Source: UBA7692 sp964650845
GTDB taxonomy: Bacteria > Bacteroidota > Bacteroidia > Chitinophagales > LD1
DNA: 64,000 bases
Assembly (NCBI GenBank): GCA_964650845.1
Contig: CAZYXR010000003.1
Coordinates: 14,475-78,474 of the forward strand
Direction: 5' to 3'
Below the pieces are notes generated by a model. The model was not told the DNA's origin, did not search any database, and saw nothing but the letters and a program-made list of their open reading frames with translations. The first letter of the stretch is position 1. Every line of letters begins with the position of its first letter. Of this stretch, positions 26,285-34,891 are shown one piece after another. A program made the position numbers and the translations under genes.

Positions 26285-27796
26285 AGTGCTTTGCGTTACA
26301 TCGGTATAAGCAATCAGCATAGGTAAGTACATCGAAGGGTCTATTTCTTTACCCGCCCCGCCATACATAGCTGCCGATTTAGGGTCGCCTTTTTGTGCTT
26401 TTGCATATTCAACAGCGGCTTTCAAATCCTTCTCAAATTCTTCCACAATACCTGCATTGGTTACCTGCGGCCCGGTGATGCAAAAATGAAAAGCATTTGG
26501 ATGTTGCTGCCCGTTCATGCGCCAGTCTTTGGTTTTTAAATAATCGTTTACATGGTAGATATTGAAAAGATCGGAGCTAACCGCAGTAATAAACAGCGAG
26601 TCGCCTATCAACTTCAACTCAGGAATGCTGCGAACTACATCTTTCATTCTTTTATTCACTTCAAAAATCTGTTTGGCGCGTTTCATGTAACCTTCTTTGC
26701 CATAATGCACCATGGCAGCCCAGGTAGCAGCAAAAAGTCCACCCGATTTACTGCCATTGAACCCTGTAGAAATATACACACCACCCGGCCAATCCACATA
26801 GCCGCTGTATTGATATTGCCTTAGCTTTTCATTGCTGAATAATACAGTGGAAGTGCCTTTTAATGAATAGCCATATTTGTGTGTATCGGCCGAAATTGCC
26901 GTAACACCCGGCAAACGAAAATCGAATACCGGGCAAGCAATTCCCAAAGGTTCTGCCCAAGCCAAAATAAAGCCTCCCAAGCAACAATCTACATGCAGCC
27001 CCACTTTGTGTTTTACGGCAAGATCCGAAAGTTTTTCTATGGGGTCAATTATACCATGCCCGTAATTTCCGGCCGAACCCATTATCATCACCGTATTGGG
27101 CGATATTTTACTTTCAATATCTGTTACATCTGCTTGAAAATTTGCATCCAGTTTAGCAGTTAGCACTTTTATGTTTAAGTAATGTGCGGCTTTAAAAAAT
27201 GCAGGGTGGGCACTGGCTGGCAACACAATTTCGGGTTGCGCAATGCCTTTTTCCACTCCCCACTCGCGATGCACATAAACCGATTGAAAAATACTATCGG
27301 TGCCTCCAGTAGTTAATGAGCCACAGGCTTTTTCTTTCGGGTTGCGTTTGTTTACTGCATCGGCATTAAACAAGCCGAGGGTCATGGCAATAATTTCGCC
27401 TTCGTATTTTGTAAGCGATGGGCACACATCGCGCTGAATAGAATTAACCTGCGAGTAATAAGAAAATGCTTCATTCAAAAAGTCGTAGTGGTCTTGGTCG
27501 CCATGGTAAAACGAACCAGATATTTTACCGCCTTTCCAACTGCTGCTTTCTGCTGCGTGCATTTCTTTTATCTGCTTCAAAACATCTTCGCGCGAGGATG
27601 ACTTCTCGGGCATCGTATTATTTACGGCATATTTATCTCGGTATGGAAACATCGAATCCACCATTTCGAGATTGTTGCGCATTTCATTTTTAACCAACTC
27701 TATTTTTTTCTCATCGGCCATGCTGCGTTGTACTGCGCGGGCAACCGATGGAAGATGTTTTACAATTTGTTTTTCAAAAAATTTTGCGATACCCAT
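26273..27796 (-). CDS. Sphingosine-1-phosphate lyase-like PLP-dependent enzyme
   Basis: Group II PLP-dependent decarboxylase/lyase superfamily member, 507 residues. Features match sphingosine-1-phosphate lyases better than glutamate or tyrosine decarboxylases: SGSFYHG near 94, TTGGTDSIF (162-170), HVDCCLGGF (268-276), ISADTHKYGYSLKGTS with the Schiff-base Lys307, and GGVYISTGFNGSKSGG after it. The family cleaves phosphorylated long-chain bases to a fatty aldehyde and phosphoethanolamine. Many Bacteroidota make sphingolipids, so breakdown of its own or of environmental long-chain bases is plausible. No N-terminal membrane anchor is visible, unlike eukaryotic forms. The next gene on the strand encodes a PafA-type phosphatase. 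Confidence 0.85.
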   Translation of the reverse strand: MGIAKFFEKQIVKHLPSVARAVQRSMADEKKIELVKNEMRNNLEMVDSMFPYRDKYAVNNTMPEKSSSREDVLKQIKEMHAAESSSWKGGKISGSFYHGDQDHYDFLNEAFSYYSQVNSIQRDVCPSLTKYEGEIIAMTLGLFNADAVNKRNPKEKACGSLTTGGTDSIFQSVYVHREWGVEKGIAQPEIVLPASAHPAFFKAAHYLNIKVLTAKLDANFQADVTDIESKISPNTVMIMGSAGNYGHGIIDPIEKLSDLAVKHKVGLHVDCCLGGFILAWAEPLGIACPVFDFRLPGVTAISADTHKYGYSLKGTSTVLFSNEKLRQYQYSGYVDWPGGVYISTGFNGSKSGGLFAATWAAMVHYGKEGYMKRAKQIFEVNKRMKDVVRSIPELKLIGDSLFITAVSSDLFNIYHVNDYLKTKDWRMNGQQHPNAFHFCITGPQVTNAGIVEEFEKDLKAAVEYAKAQKGDPKSAAMYGGAGKEIDPSMYLPMLIAYTDVTQSTYPF

Positions 27797-27868
27797 TTTA
27801 TGTAATTACTGTTTTGATATAGATAAATGTAGGCAATAAAGATGTGTAAGTTTTTAGGCTTTAAATTA

Positions 27869-29494
27869 CTACTTCAGCAATCCAGTTACCACTTTACCAA
27901 CACAACCATTTGGCTCTTGAATTTTTAAAAGTGCAGCTACCGTAGGTGCAATATCTGTCATGTAGGTGCGGCTATAATCTTTTCCGTGTTTTACACCCCA
28001 GCCAAACCACAATAATGGAATGTGCGTGTCGTAAGAAAAAATACTGCCGTGTGTGGTACCTTTTGGAAAATCGCTCATCCATGCCGGATCAAAAAGCAAT
28101 TGCACATCGCCTGTGCGCCTTGGATTATACTGATTGTTCAGGCATGTTTTATACCACTCGGGCATGGTAGTTTCGTTTACTTCTCTTATATCAATAACCC
28201 GGGCAATACCTTGTTCTTTCTCTAAATACTTAGTGAGTGCTGCGGCTACTTCTTCAACTTCAACTTTTGCAGTAGCAAGCGTTTCGTAATTTAATACTAC
28301 CTGCTGATTGATAACTGCATGAATCATATTTTTTGCACCGTAGGTTTGCTGCAAAAAAGTATCTAACTGATTGTAAATTTGTTTATCGAACTTATTGCCT
28401 GCCGGCACATGATTATCTTTATTGAAACCAACAGCATGAGCCGCACCGTGGTCGGCACTCATAAAAAACAGATAATTGCCTTTGCCCACTTTTTCATCCA
28501 AAAAGCTAAGAAAATCTGAAAGCTCTTTATCCAAACGAATGTAAGCGTCTTCCATTTCTATAGAGTTGGGACCAAAGGTGTGCCCAATGTAATCGGTTGA
28601 AGAAAAACTTACTGCAAGAAAATCTGTAATGCCGCGATTGCCCAAGGTGTCGCCAATTACAGCAGCTTTAGCAAATTCAAAAGTAAGTGTGTTGCCAAAC
28701 GGAGTTGATTTAATGATTTCCGTTCCGGCAGTTTTAAGGTCTGTAAGTTTGTGTTCAAACACGGGCAAATCTTCGTTAGAAAGGGTTGCTTCGTACCACA
28801 TATTATCTTCGGTACTTTCCCAGTATTTCGACATTTCCAACAAGGTATTCCAATTCTTTTTTACATAAGCATCCACCAGTTTTTTGTTGTTGAATTTTTT
28901 TACCCACTCGGGCAAATCTTTCATGTAAAAAGAGCTTGTTATCCAGTTTCCGTTGGTGCCATCGTACCAATAAGCCGCATTGGCTGTGTGGCCTGCAGGT
29001 AAAATTCCGCCACGATCTTTTAAAGCTATACCAATTGTTTTTGAACGAAAGTTTGTTGCCAGCCGCAGTTCATCGCACACAGTAGTTGTTAATAATCGGT
29101 GAGGCGATTGCTGCCCTACTTTTTTATCGCCACCTACAGATTTTACCGAAGTGTCGTTGGTGCAATACACAATGCGGTTTTCATCGCGGTCGAACCAATC
29201 GTTGCCCGTGATGCCATGAATTGCCGGCACGCTGCCTGTGTAAATACCGGTGTGCCCGGGGGCGGTGTACGAAGGAAAATGGCTGATGTAAGTTTGTTCG
29301 TTGGCATAGCCTTCATTCAAAATACGCTTAAAGCCGTTTCCTGTATATTTTTCGCTGTACCGATAGAGGTAATCCCAACGCATTTGATCCACAACCATGC
29401 CTACTACCAACTTAGGGCGAGCGGTAACAGTTTGCGAAAAAGTTTGAGTAAAGAAGAACAGCGCAACCGCTAAAACAGAGAGATATTTTACCAT
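27869..29494 (-). CDS. PafA-type alkaline phosphatase, secreted
   Basis: Alkaline phosphatase superfamily enzyme of 541 residues with signal peptide 1-20. The active-site set matches that of Bacteroidota PafA: metal ligand Asp36 (VVDQMRWD), nucleophile Thr77 (SYTAPGHT), Asn98 (TGNDWFD), and Lys159/Arg161 in ALKDRGGILPAGH. The Lys-x-Arg pair positions phosphate monoesters, so monoesterase activity is more likely than phosphodiesterase. It is probably periplasmic or surface-exposed and scavenges phosphate from organic esters. Metal-binding histidines lie in SADHGAAHAVG and in the C-terminal THGS region. No pho-box could be identified. Confidence 0.9.
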   Translation of the reverse strand: MVKYLSVLAVALFFFTQTFSQTVTARPKLVVGMVVDQMRWDYLYRYSEKYTGNGFKRILNEGYANEQTYISHFPSYTAPGHTGIYTGSVPAIHGITGNDWFDRDENRIVYCTNDTSVKSVGGDKKVGQQSPHRLLTTTVCDELRLATNFRSKTIGIALKDRGGILPAGHTANAAYWYDGTNGNWITSSFYMKDLPEWVKKFNNKKLVDAYVKKNWNTLLEMSKYWESTEDNMWYEATLSNEDLPVFEHKLTDLKTAGTEIIKSTPFGNTLTFEFAKAAVIGDTLGNRGITDFLAVSFSSTDYIGHTFGPNSIEMEDAYIRLDKELSDFLSFLDEKVGKGNYLFFMSADHGAAHAVGFNKDNHVPAGNKFDKQIYNQLDTFLQQTYGAKNMIHAVINQQVVLNYETLATAKVEVEEVAAALTKYLEKEQGIARVIDIREVNETTMPEWYKTCLNNQYNPRRTGDVQLLFDPAWMSDFPKGTTHGSIFSYDTHIPLLWFGWGVKHGKDYSRTYMTDIAPTVAALLKIQEPNGCVGKVVTGLLK

Positions 29495-29553
29495 GCCCCA
29501 AAAATGAGATAATTATGTGGAATAAGGGTTAAGAGATTGTAATCTGCACAAAC

Positions 29554-30795
29554 TCAAATCTCCTTCAACATAAACCTGCGCAATAAATTCATGGCAGTGT
29601 TTGCGCTTACTTTGATGTTTTCCAATCGCGATGGAAAGAAATGATACTTGCGTGTGATGATGCGTTCGCTGTTGCCCACAGCAAAACAAACTGTGCCAAC
29701 GGGTTTTTCGGGTGTGCCGCCACCGGGGCCCGCCACACCCGAAACTGCCACGCCATAAGTTGCGCCTGTTTGTTGCAAAATTCCTTTCACCATTTCGGCC
29801 GCGGTGGCTTCGCTTACTGCACCATGCTGCAAAATGGTTTCGGGAGCAACATTTAACAAGCCTGTTTTTACATCGTTGTGGTAGCTAACTACGCTTCCAA
29901 GAAAATATGCCGAACTACCTGCAACAGAAGTGATGAGATGCGACAGATAACCACCTGTGCAACTTTCGGCTGAGGCGAGTGTGCTGTTTTCTGCCAATAA
30001 CATTTTGCCGATTTGTTCCTGCAAAGCGATTTCTGTATCACCGAAAACATATTCAGGCAAAAGCGATTTCAAGAGAGCGAATTTTTCATCTACCTCTTGC
30101 TCCGTAGCCTCGCCATAAGCGCTCAAGCGAAGTTTCACAATGCCCAATTCAGGCAGGTAAGCCAGTTTCATATATGAAGGAAGATTGGCTTCAAAATCGC
30201 TGAGTAAATTTGCGACACTCGATTCGCCCGCACCCGAAGTCATCAATGTTTTGTGAATGATTTTCGGAAGCTCAAAGTGTTGCAACAATTTCGGCAACAC
30301 CTGCTTTTCCATCAGGTGTTTCATTTCGTGTGGCACACCGGGCATAGAAACAAACACAACATCTTTTTCATCAAACCACATACCCTGTGCCGTGCCGCGC
30401 ATATTGGGCAACATGGTGGCGTTTGCAGGCAACATTGCCTGGCTGCGGTTCATCTCTAAAACTTCTTTACCGCGCTTTTCAAAAATGGTTTTCATTTTCT
30501 CCCACACTTCTTCATAGAAGGTAAAGCCAACGCCAAAATATTCGGCTAAAGTTTTCTTGGTGATGTCATCTTTTGTGGGTCCTAAGCCTCCGGTAATAAT
30601 TACAAGTTGAGTTTGTGCTGATGAAAGATTCAAAGCATCGGTTATTTTCTGTTCATCATCGCCAATCGCGAGTCTTTGAAAAATTCTGATGCCGATTTTG
30701 TTCAACTCCTGACCAATCCACGCGCTGTTGGTATCAATGGTTTGCCCAATCAGAAGTTCATCGCCAATGGTGATGATGGTAGCTGAGATTTGCAT
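29554..30795 (-). CDS. cinA: CinA/PncC family protein
   Basis: A 413-residue protein from the ATG at 30795 (MQISATIITIGDELLIGQ). In-frame codons further upstream would add a leucine-rich segment not found in the family. The N-terminal half is MoaB/Mog-like (TGGLGPTKDDITKKTLAE) with ADP-ribose pyrophosphatase-type function in homologues. The C-terminal half (about 255-413) is the NMN deamidase domain, with AESCTGGYLSHLITSVAGSS and SGVAGPGGGTPEKPVGTV. It recycles nicotinamide mononucleotide in NAD metabolism. It precedes the pafA-like gene on the same strand by 59 bases. Confidence 0.95.
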   Translation of the reverse strand: MQISATIITIGDELLIGQTIDTNSAWIGQELNKIGIRIFQRLAIGDDEQKITDALNLSSAQTQLVIITGGLGPTKDDITKKTLAEYFGVGFTFYEEVWEKMKTIFEKRGKEVLEMNRSQAMLPANATMLPNMRGTAQGMWFDEKDVVFVSMPGVPHEMKHLMEKQVLPKLLQHFELPKIIHKTLMTSGAGESSVANLLSDFEANLPSYMKLAYLPELGIVKLRLSAYGEATEQEVDEKFALLKSLLPEYVFGDTEIALQEQIGKMLLAENSTLASAESCTGGYLSHLITSVAGSSAYFLGSVVSYHNDVKTGLLNVAPETILQHGAVSEATAAEMVKGILQQTGATYGVAVSGVAGPGGGTPEKPVGTVCFAVGNSERIITRKYHFFPSRLENIKVSANTAMNLLRRFMLKEI

Positions 30796-30844
30796 GTTGC
30801 AATATTTAAACAACAAAGTAAAAACAGAATATCCGAAAACCCTG

Positions 30845-31306
30845 CTACTTAATTTTAACCTTGTCTTTTGCAATAAAAGCACCGGGGTAAAGCAAAATAA
30901 CTTGCTGCAAAAAAGCGGTTGCTTCTAACCTTGTTTTAAAGTCGCCAACACGAAGTTTGTAGTTGGGTTGTTCGTATTCTATGTAGGAACTTGCAGTTTC
31001 AAATTCTTTATACAAGCGCGCTTTTGCTTTGTAGGCTTCGTCTCGGTCGGTGGTGTATGTAATTTGTATTCTATACCCATCGGTAACATCTACTTTTTGT
31101 TGATAGTCGCGGTACTTTTCAAGCAGATTTTTCAGCGATTCATCTTGGTGTATAGTGTTGCCTTCTTGGGCATTTATTGAGAAAGTAAACAGTAAAGAGT
31201 AAACTGTAAGCAGTAAGCAATAAGCAGTGGGCAGTGGGCGCTTTTGGGGATTACCTTTCGTCCTTCGTCCTTCGTCCTTCGTCCCTTGTAGTTTTATTTT
31301 ATTCAT
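30845..31306 (-). CDS. Secreted SPOR-like protein with repeat-encoded signal peptide
   Basis: A 153-residue exported protein. Residues 1-47 hold a basic leader (GTKDEGRRTKG) and a hydrophobic signal core (LPTAYCLLLTVYSLLFTFS) ending at INAQ. The mature part has a helix (ESLKNLLEKYRDYQQKV) and then a SPOR-like fold (about 75-150; YRIQITYTTDRDEAYKAKA, YKLRVGDFKTRLEAT). SPOR domains bind denuded peptidoglycan glycans at division sites; this one is divergent. The leader and the core of the signal peptide are encoded by 7-base tandem repeats (31185-31240 and 31259-31284). There is no alternative start after the repeats that would keep a signal peptide. Confidence 0.8.
   Translation of the reverse strand: MNKIKLQGTKDEGRRTKGNPQKRPLPTAYCLLLTVYSLLFTFSINAQEGNTIHQDESLKNLLEKYRDYQQKVDVTDGYRIQITYTTDRDEAYKAKARLYKEFETASSYIEYEQPNYKLRVGDFKTRLEATAFLQQVILLYPGAFIAKDKVKIK
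31185..31240. repeat. Heptanucleotide tandem repeat, 8 units
   Basis: Eight consecutive 7-base units are seen on the + strand: GTAAACA, GTAAAGA, GTAAACT, GTAAGCA (twice), ATAAGCA, GTGGGCA and GTGGGCG. They are degenerate but strictly in register. Read on the - strand they encode the hydrophobic core of the SPOR-like protein's signal peptide. Confidence 0.93.
31259..31284. repeat. Heptanucleotide tandem repeat, CGTCCTT
   Basis: Three perfect CGTCCTT units and a partial fourth lie 18 bases from the first repeat block. On the - strand they encode the basic TKDEGRRTK leader of the same protein. Confidence 0.93.
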
Positions 31307-31311
31307 AACTC

Positions 31312-31956
31312 TCAGCTAACTAATTCCACTCCCTTTGATGTTCCTATTCTGTCGGCACCGGCCTTGATAAGTGCTTCGGCAAATGCTTTGTCGCGAATGC
31401 CTCCGCTTGCTTTTATCTTGATTGATTTGGGGAGATTTGCTCTTAACAATTCAACCACTTCTACTGTTGCGCCCTGTTCGGTAAAGCCGGTAGATGTTTT
31501 TACAAAGTCAACGTTTAATTCGGCACATAATTTACAGGCGGTTAATATTTCTTGTTTGGTTAGCAAGCCTGTTTCCAATATCACTTTTAGCTTGCCACCG
31601 CGTAGCTGCACAATTGTAGCCGCGCTGGTAAGTTCATTTTTTAAGTAGTTTAAATCACCGGCTTTTAATGCAATTACATTCAGCACCATGTCAATTTCAT
31701 TAGCACCTTCATCTATTGCCCTGCGTGCTTCTTCCACTTTTGCCGGTGTGTGTGCGTAGCCCAACGGAAAGCCCACTACTGTGGCAATTTTTATATCGGT
31801 GTCTTTTAACCATTGCTTGCATTTTCTAACAAAATATGGTGGAATACAAATTGCTGCAAAGCCATATTGTTTCGCTTCGTTGCACAACTTGATTACTTCT
31901 TCTTCCGATGTGTCGGCTTTAAGAATGGTATGGTCTATGTATGAAGCGAGATTCAA
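31312..31956 (-). CDS. deoC: Deoxyribose-phosphate aldolase
   Basis: Class I aldolase that splits 2-deoxyribose-5-phosphate into acetaldehyde and glyceraldehyde-3-phosphate in deoxynucleoside breakdown. It shows NLASYIDHTILKADTSEEEV at the N-terminus, a VVGFPLG strand, EIDMVLN, KVILETGLLT with the proton-relay Lys, and FVKTSTGFTEQGAT with the Schiff-base Lys. The C-terminal phosphate-binding part is KASGGIRD and ADRIGTSKG. I chose the TTG at 31956 (214 residues) because conserved sequence begins there. A GTG at 32034 gives a 26-residue extension with no family match. No nucleoside phosphorylase gene adjoins. Confidence 0.92.
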   Translation of the reverse strand: MNLASYIDHTILKADTSEEEVIKLCNEAKQYGFAAICIPPYFVRKCKQWLKDTDIKIATVVGFPLGYAHTPAKVEEARRAIDEGANEIDMVLNVIALKAGDLNYLKNELTSAATIVQLRGGKLKVILETGLLTKQEILTACKLCAELNVDFVKTSTGFTEQGATVEVVELLRANLPKSIKIKASGGIRDKAFAEALIKAGADRIGTSKGVELVS

Positions 31957-32084
31957 TTTCAAATTTTGAAAACGGAAATTACAAACATTAGCGGAGTTGC
32001 AAAACTTGGCGAAGGTTTTACGCTTGTGTTGCACAACATTTTAGTTTGGCAATCGTTTTTGCATCGGTTTTCTAATTTCGTGAT

Positions 32085-34355
32085 ATGAAAGAACTACTCT
32101 TTTTTCTTTTTTCTGTTGCTTTTTTTCAGTCGTATTCGCAACCCATCGGCACGTGGAAATTGCATTTTTCGTTCAGCAACAATAGCGGAATGGAAGATGC
32201 CGGAGACAAAGTTTACGCTGCAAGTGCGCAATCGTTTTTTGCCTACAACAAAGCCGATGGCACCATAGATTTTTTCGACAAAGCAAATGTATTGAGCGAT
32301 GTAGGTGTAAAGCAGATTGATTATAACAAAAGCACAAAAACACTGGCAATTACCTACAACAACAGCAATATTGATTTGCTGGTTGACGGCACAGATTTAT
32401 ACAACATTCCAGACTTAAAAAATAAGGTTATAGCAGGTACAAAGACAATCAACAACATCTGCAACTCGGGGGCAAGAATTTACTTAGCCACAGATGTTGG
32501 CGTAGTTGCCATCAACCAACAAAAAAAGGAAGTTGCAGAAACATACGTAATTGGAGCCAACGGTAGCAACGTGAAAATTAACGATGTAGCCACAGGTAAC
32601 AACAAAATTTTTGCTGCTACTGCAGAAGGCATAAAAAGTGCTTCGCTAAGTGCTCCTAACCTTTTAAATTTCAACACCTGGCAAACGCACCTTGCCGTAG
32701 ATGGACTTCCGACAGGAAACCCAATTGCGGTTGAGTATGCCAACGGCACTTTTTACACCTTGCTAAACGACACTCTTTACGAATTTGATGGAAGCATTTG
32801 GTCGAAAAAGTTTTATGAAAGCGGCTGGAGAAGTTTGCGATTAGAGAACTACAACAATGAATTGATTATACTTCAAAACAAGCCCGATTTATCGCAGGGC
32901 CGAGTGGTAAAAATAACACCCACTACTACCCAGGTATTACAGAATTCGGGGAATGTTCCGGTAAACTATTTTACAGACAACGATGGTACGGTTTGGTATA
33001 GCGATGCTTGGTATGGCATTTACAAAAATGGCGAGCGCATTGTGCCAGATGGGCCAATAAGCCCCAATGCGTATTCGCTTTCTATACAAAACAATATTGT
33101 GTGGGTATCGGGAGGCGGTGCCGATTTATCGTGGGGGCCAACTTATAACTACAGTGGAGTTTTCGTTTATCAAAACGATAAATGGACAAGTTTCAACCAA
33201 TATTCTACTCCAAGCCTGAACGACTTTCCGGACGTAGTAGCGGTGCTTGCAACCGATGGTGGAAAAAAAGCATGGTTAGGCTCCAACTATTCGGGCTTGG
33301 CAGAAATAGATTTGCAAACAAGCAGCATCAAACAATACGATCAATACAACTCGCCACTAACCTTTGCGCTTGGCGACCCACCACGCACCAAAGCAACGGC
33401 AATAGCTTTAGATAAACAAAACAATTTGTGGATCCAAAATGGTTATGCCGCCAGCCCATTAACTGTGCGCAAGGCTGATGGAACATGGGTAAAGTTTCCG
33501 GGCTATATGTACAATGTACTTGGCAAAAAAATGATTATCACCGACAATGGATACAAATGGATGAGCCTGCGCCCGGGTGTTATTTCGGTGTTTTATGAAG
33601 GGAAAAGCATTGACGATTTCAGCGATGATGTTTATAGAATTGTTGGTACCGGAAAAGGCAGTGGCGGGCTAAACAACGGTGGAGTAAACTGCATGGTAGA
33701 AGATAAAGATGGCGCAGTGTGGGTTGGTACAGACGAAGGCATTGAAATTTTCTTTTGTGCCCGCAGTATTTTAAGCCAAAACGGTTGCGATGCACAAAGA
33801 ATAATTGTAGAGCGCGATGGTTTCAACGGCTATCTTTTTTCAACCGAGGTTGTGCGCGCTTTGGCGGTAGATGCAGCAAACAGAAAGTGGGTAGGCACCA
33901 ACAGCGGTGTGTGGCTAATTTCGGCTGACGGCAAAAAAGAAATACTAAAATTCACTACCGAAAACAGCCCTTTGCCTTCCAACTTCATAACAGATATTGC
34001 AGTGAACGACCAAACGGGCGAAGTGTTTTTTGCCACCGAACAAGGTTTGGTAAGCTATAAAAGCGATGCCATTGCCGGAGGCGAAAAATGCAGCAGCGCA
34101 TTGGCTTATCCAAACCCGGTAGAAGCATCTTACACCGGACCCATTGCCATAAAAAATTTGGTTGATGATGCTTATGTGAAAATTACCGATGCCACCGGAA
34201 CTTTGGTACATCAAGGCAAAGCCAATGGCGGGCAAATGATTTGGGACGGCAATACCTACACGGGCCGAAGAGTGGCCACAGGCGTTTACACCGTGCTAAG
34301 CGCCAACGAACTGGGCAAAGAAAAATGTGTAACAAAAATCGCTGTTGTAAATTAA
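32085..34355 (+). CDS. porZ: Type IX secretion protein PorZ, beta-propeller
   Basis: A 756-residue secreted component of T9SS. A signal peptide (1-18) is followed by IGTWKLHFSFSN, the typical PorZ opening, then two beta-propeller regions rich in YxA-like blades (FAYNKADGTIDFF, GVWLISADGKKEI, and GVNCMVEDKDGAVWVGTDEGI). The last about 85 residues (SALAYPNPVEASYTGPI ... RVATGVYTVLS) are a type A T9SS sorting domain. In Porphyromonas PorZ works at the cell surface with the sortase PorU, helping cargo attachment to A-LPS. Two large cargo candidates are encoded at 14748-17681 and 22699-26130. It is followed by paaD after 15 bases. Confidence 0.92.
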   Translation: MKELLFFLFSVAFFQSYSQPIGTWKLHFSFSNNSGMEDAGDKVYAASAQSFFAYNKADGTIDFFDKANVLSDVGVKQIDYNKSTKTLAITYNNSNIDLLVDGTDLYNIPDLKNKVIAGTKTINNICNSGARIYLATDVGVVAINQQKKEVAETYVIGANGSNVKINDVATGNNKIFAATAEGIKSASLSAPNLLNFNTWQTHLAVDGLPTGNPIAVEYANGTFYTLLNDTLYEFDGSIWSKKFYESGWRSLRLENYNNELIILQNKPDLSQGRVVKITPTTTQVLQNSGNVPVNYFTDNDGTVWYSDAWYGIYKNGERIVPDGPISPNAYSLSIQNNIVWVSGGGADLSWGPTYNYSGVFVYQNDKWTSFNQYSTPSLNDFPDVVAVLATDGGKKAWLGSNYSGLAEIDLQTSSIKQYDQYNSPLTFALGDPPRTKATAIALDKQNNLWIQNGYAASPLTVRKADGTWVKFPGYMYNVLGKKMIITDNGYKWMSLRPGVISVFYEGKSIDDFSDDVYRIVGTGKGSGGLNNGGVNCMVEDKDGAVWVGTDEGIEIFFCARSILSQNGCDAQRIIVERDGFNGYLFSTEVVRALAVDAANRKWVGTNSGVWLISADGKKEILKFTTENSPLPSNFITDIAVNDQTGEVFFATEQGLVSYKSDAIAGGEKCSSALAYPNPVEASYTGPIAIKNLVDDAYVKITDATGTLVHQGKANGGQMIWDGNTYTGRRVATGVYTVLSANELGKEKCVTKIAVVN

Positions 34356-34370
34356 GCAGATAGACTTGAA

Positions 34371-34877
34371 ATGTTAGATGCGATGCAAGAGAACATGACA
34401 AGCGAACAAAAAATTTGGCAAGCCTTAGCGCAGGTGAAAGACCCTGAAATTCCGGTGCTTTCGGTAGTGGATATGGGCATTGTTACCAAAGTAGAAGAAA
34501 GAGAAAACATGGTTAGGGTGGTAATGACACCAACCTTTGTGGGTTGCCCGGCAATTGATGTAATGAAAAAAGATATTTACACCGCAGTACTAAGTGTTGG
34601 TTTTGAAAATGTAGTGGTTGATGTGGATTTTGAAACACAATGGAACAGCAATTTAATGAGCGAAACCGCCCGCGAAAAGCTGCGCAAATTTGGCATTGCA
34701 CCACCCGCGCTGCACGAGGGCGAAGTGTCGGAAGCGATGCTGAATAAAGTGCGCTGCCCGCATTGTGGAAGCATTGACACTACTTTAAACTCGCCATTCG
34801 GTTCTACTTTATGCCGTGCTATTAGGTTTTGTTTTAGCTGCAGACAAGGCTTTGAACAGTTTAAACCCGTGGTTTAA
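34371..34877 (+). CDS. paaD: PaaD-like Fe-S assembly protein (orphan)
   Basis: A 168-residue protein with a DUF59/MIP18 domain (about 12-100; KDPEIPVLSVVDMGIV, MTPTFVGCPA) and a C-terminal zinc ribbon with Cys129, Cys132, Cys154 and Cys157 (CPHCGSIDTT ... FCFSC). This is the architecture of PaaD (PaaJ), thought to mature the di-iron or Fe-S part of the phenylacetyl-CoA epoxidase PaaABCE. None of paaA, B, C or E is in the window, so either the operon is elsewhere or the protein serves a different target. It follows porZ by 15 bases. Confidence 0.9.
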   Translation: MLDAMQENMTSEQKIWQALAQVKDPEIPVLSVVDMGIVTKVEERENMVRVVMTPTFVGCPAIDVMKKDIYTAVLSVGFENVVVDVDFETQWNSNLMSETAREKLRKFGIAPPALHEGEVSEAMLNKVRCPHCGSIDTTLNSPFGSTLCRAIRFCFSCRQGFEQFKPVV

Positions 34878-34891
34878 ATTACCTTAGCCAA

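Noticed and set aside
31185..31284. CRISPR-like array
   Set aside because: The units are 7 bases, directly adjacent and without spacers; no cas genes are present.
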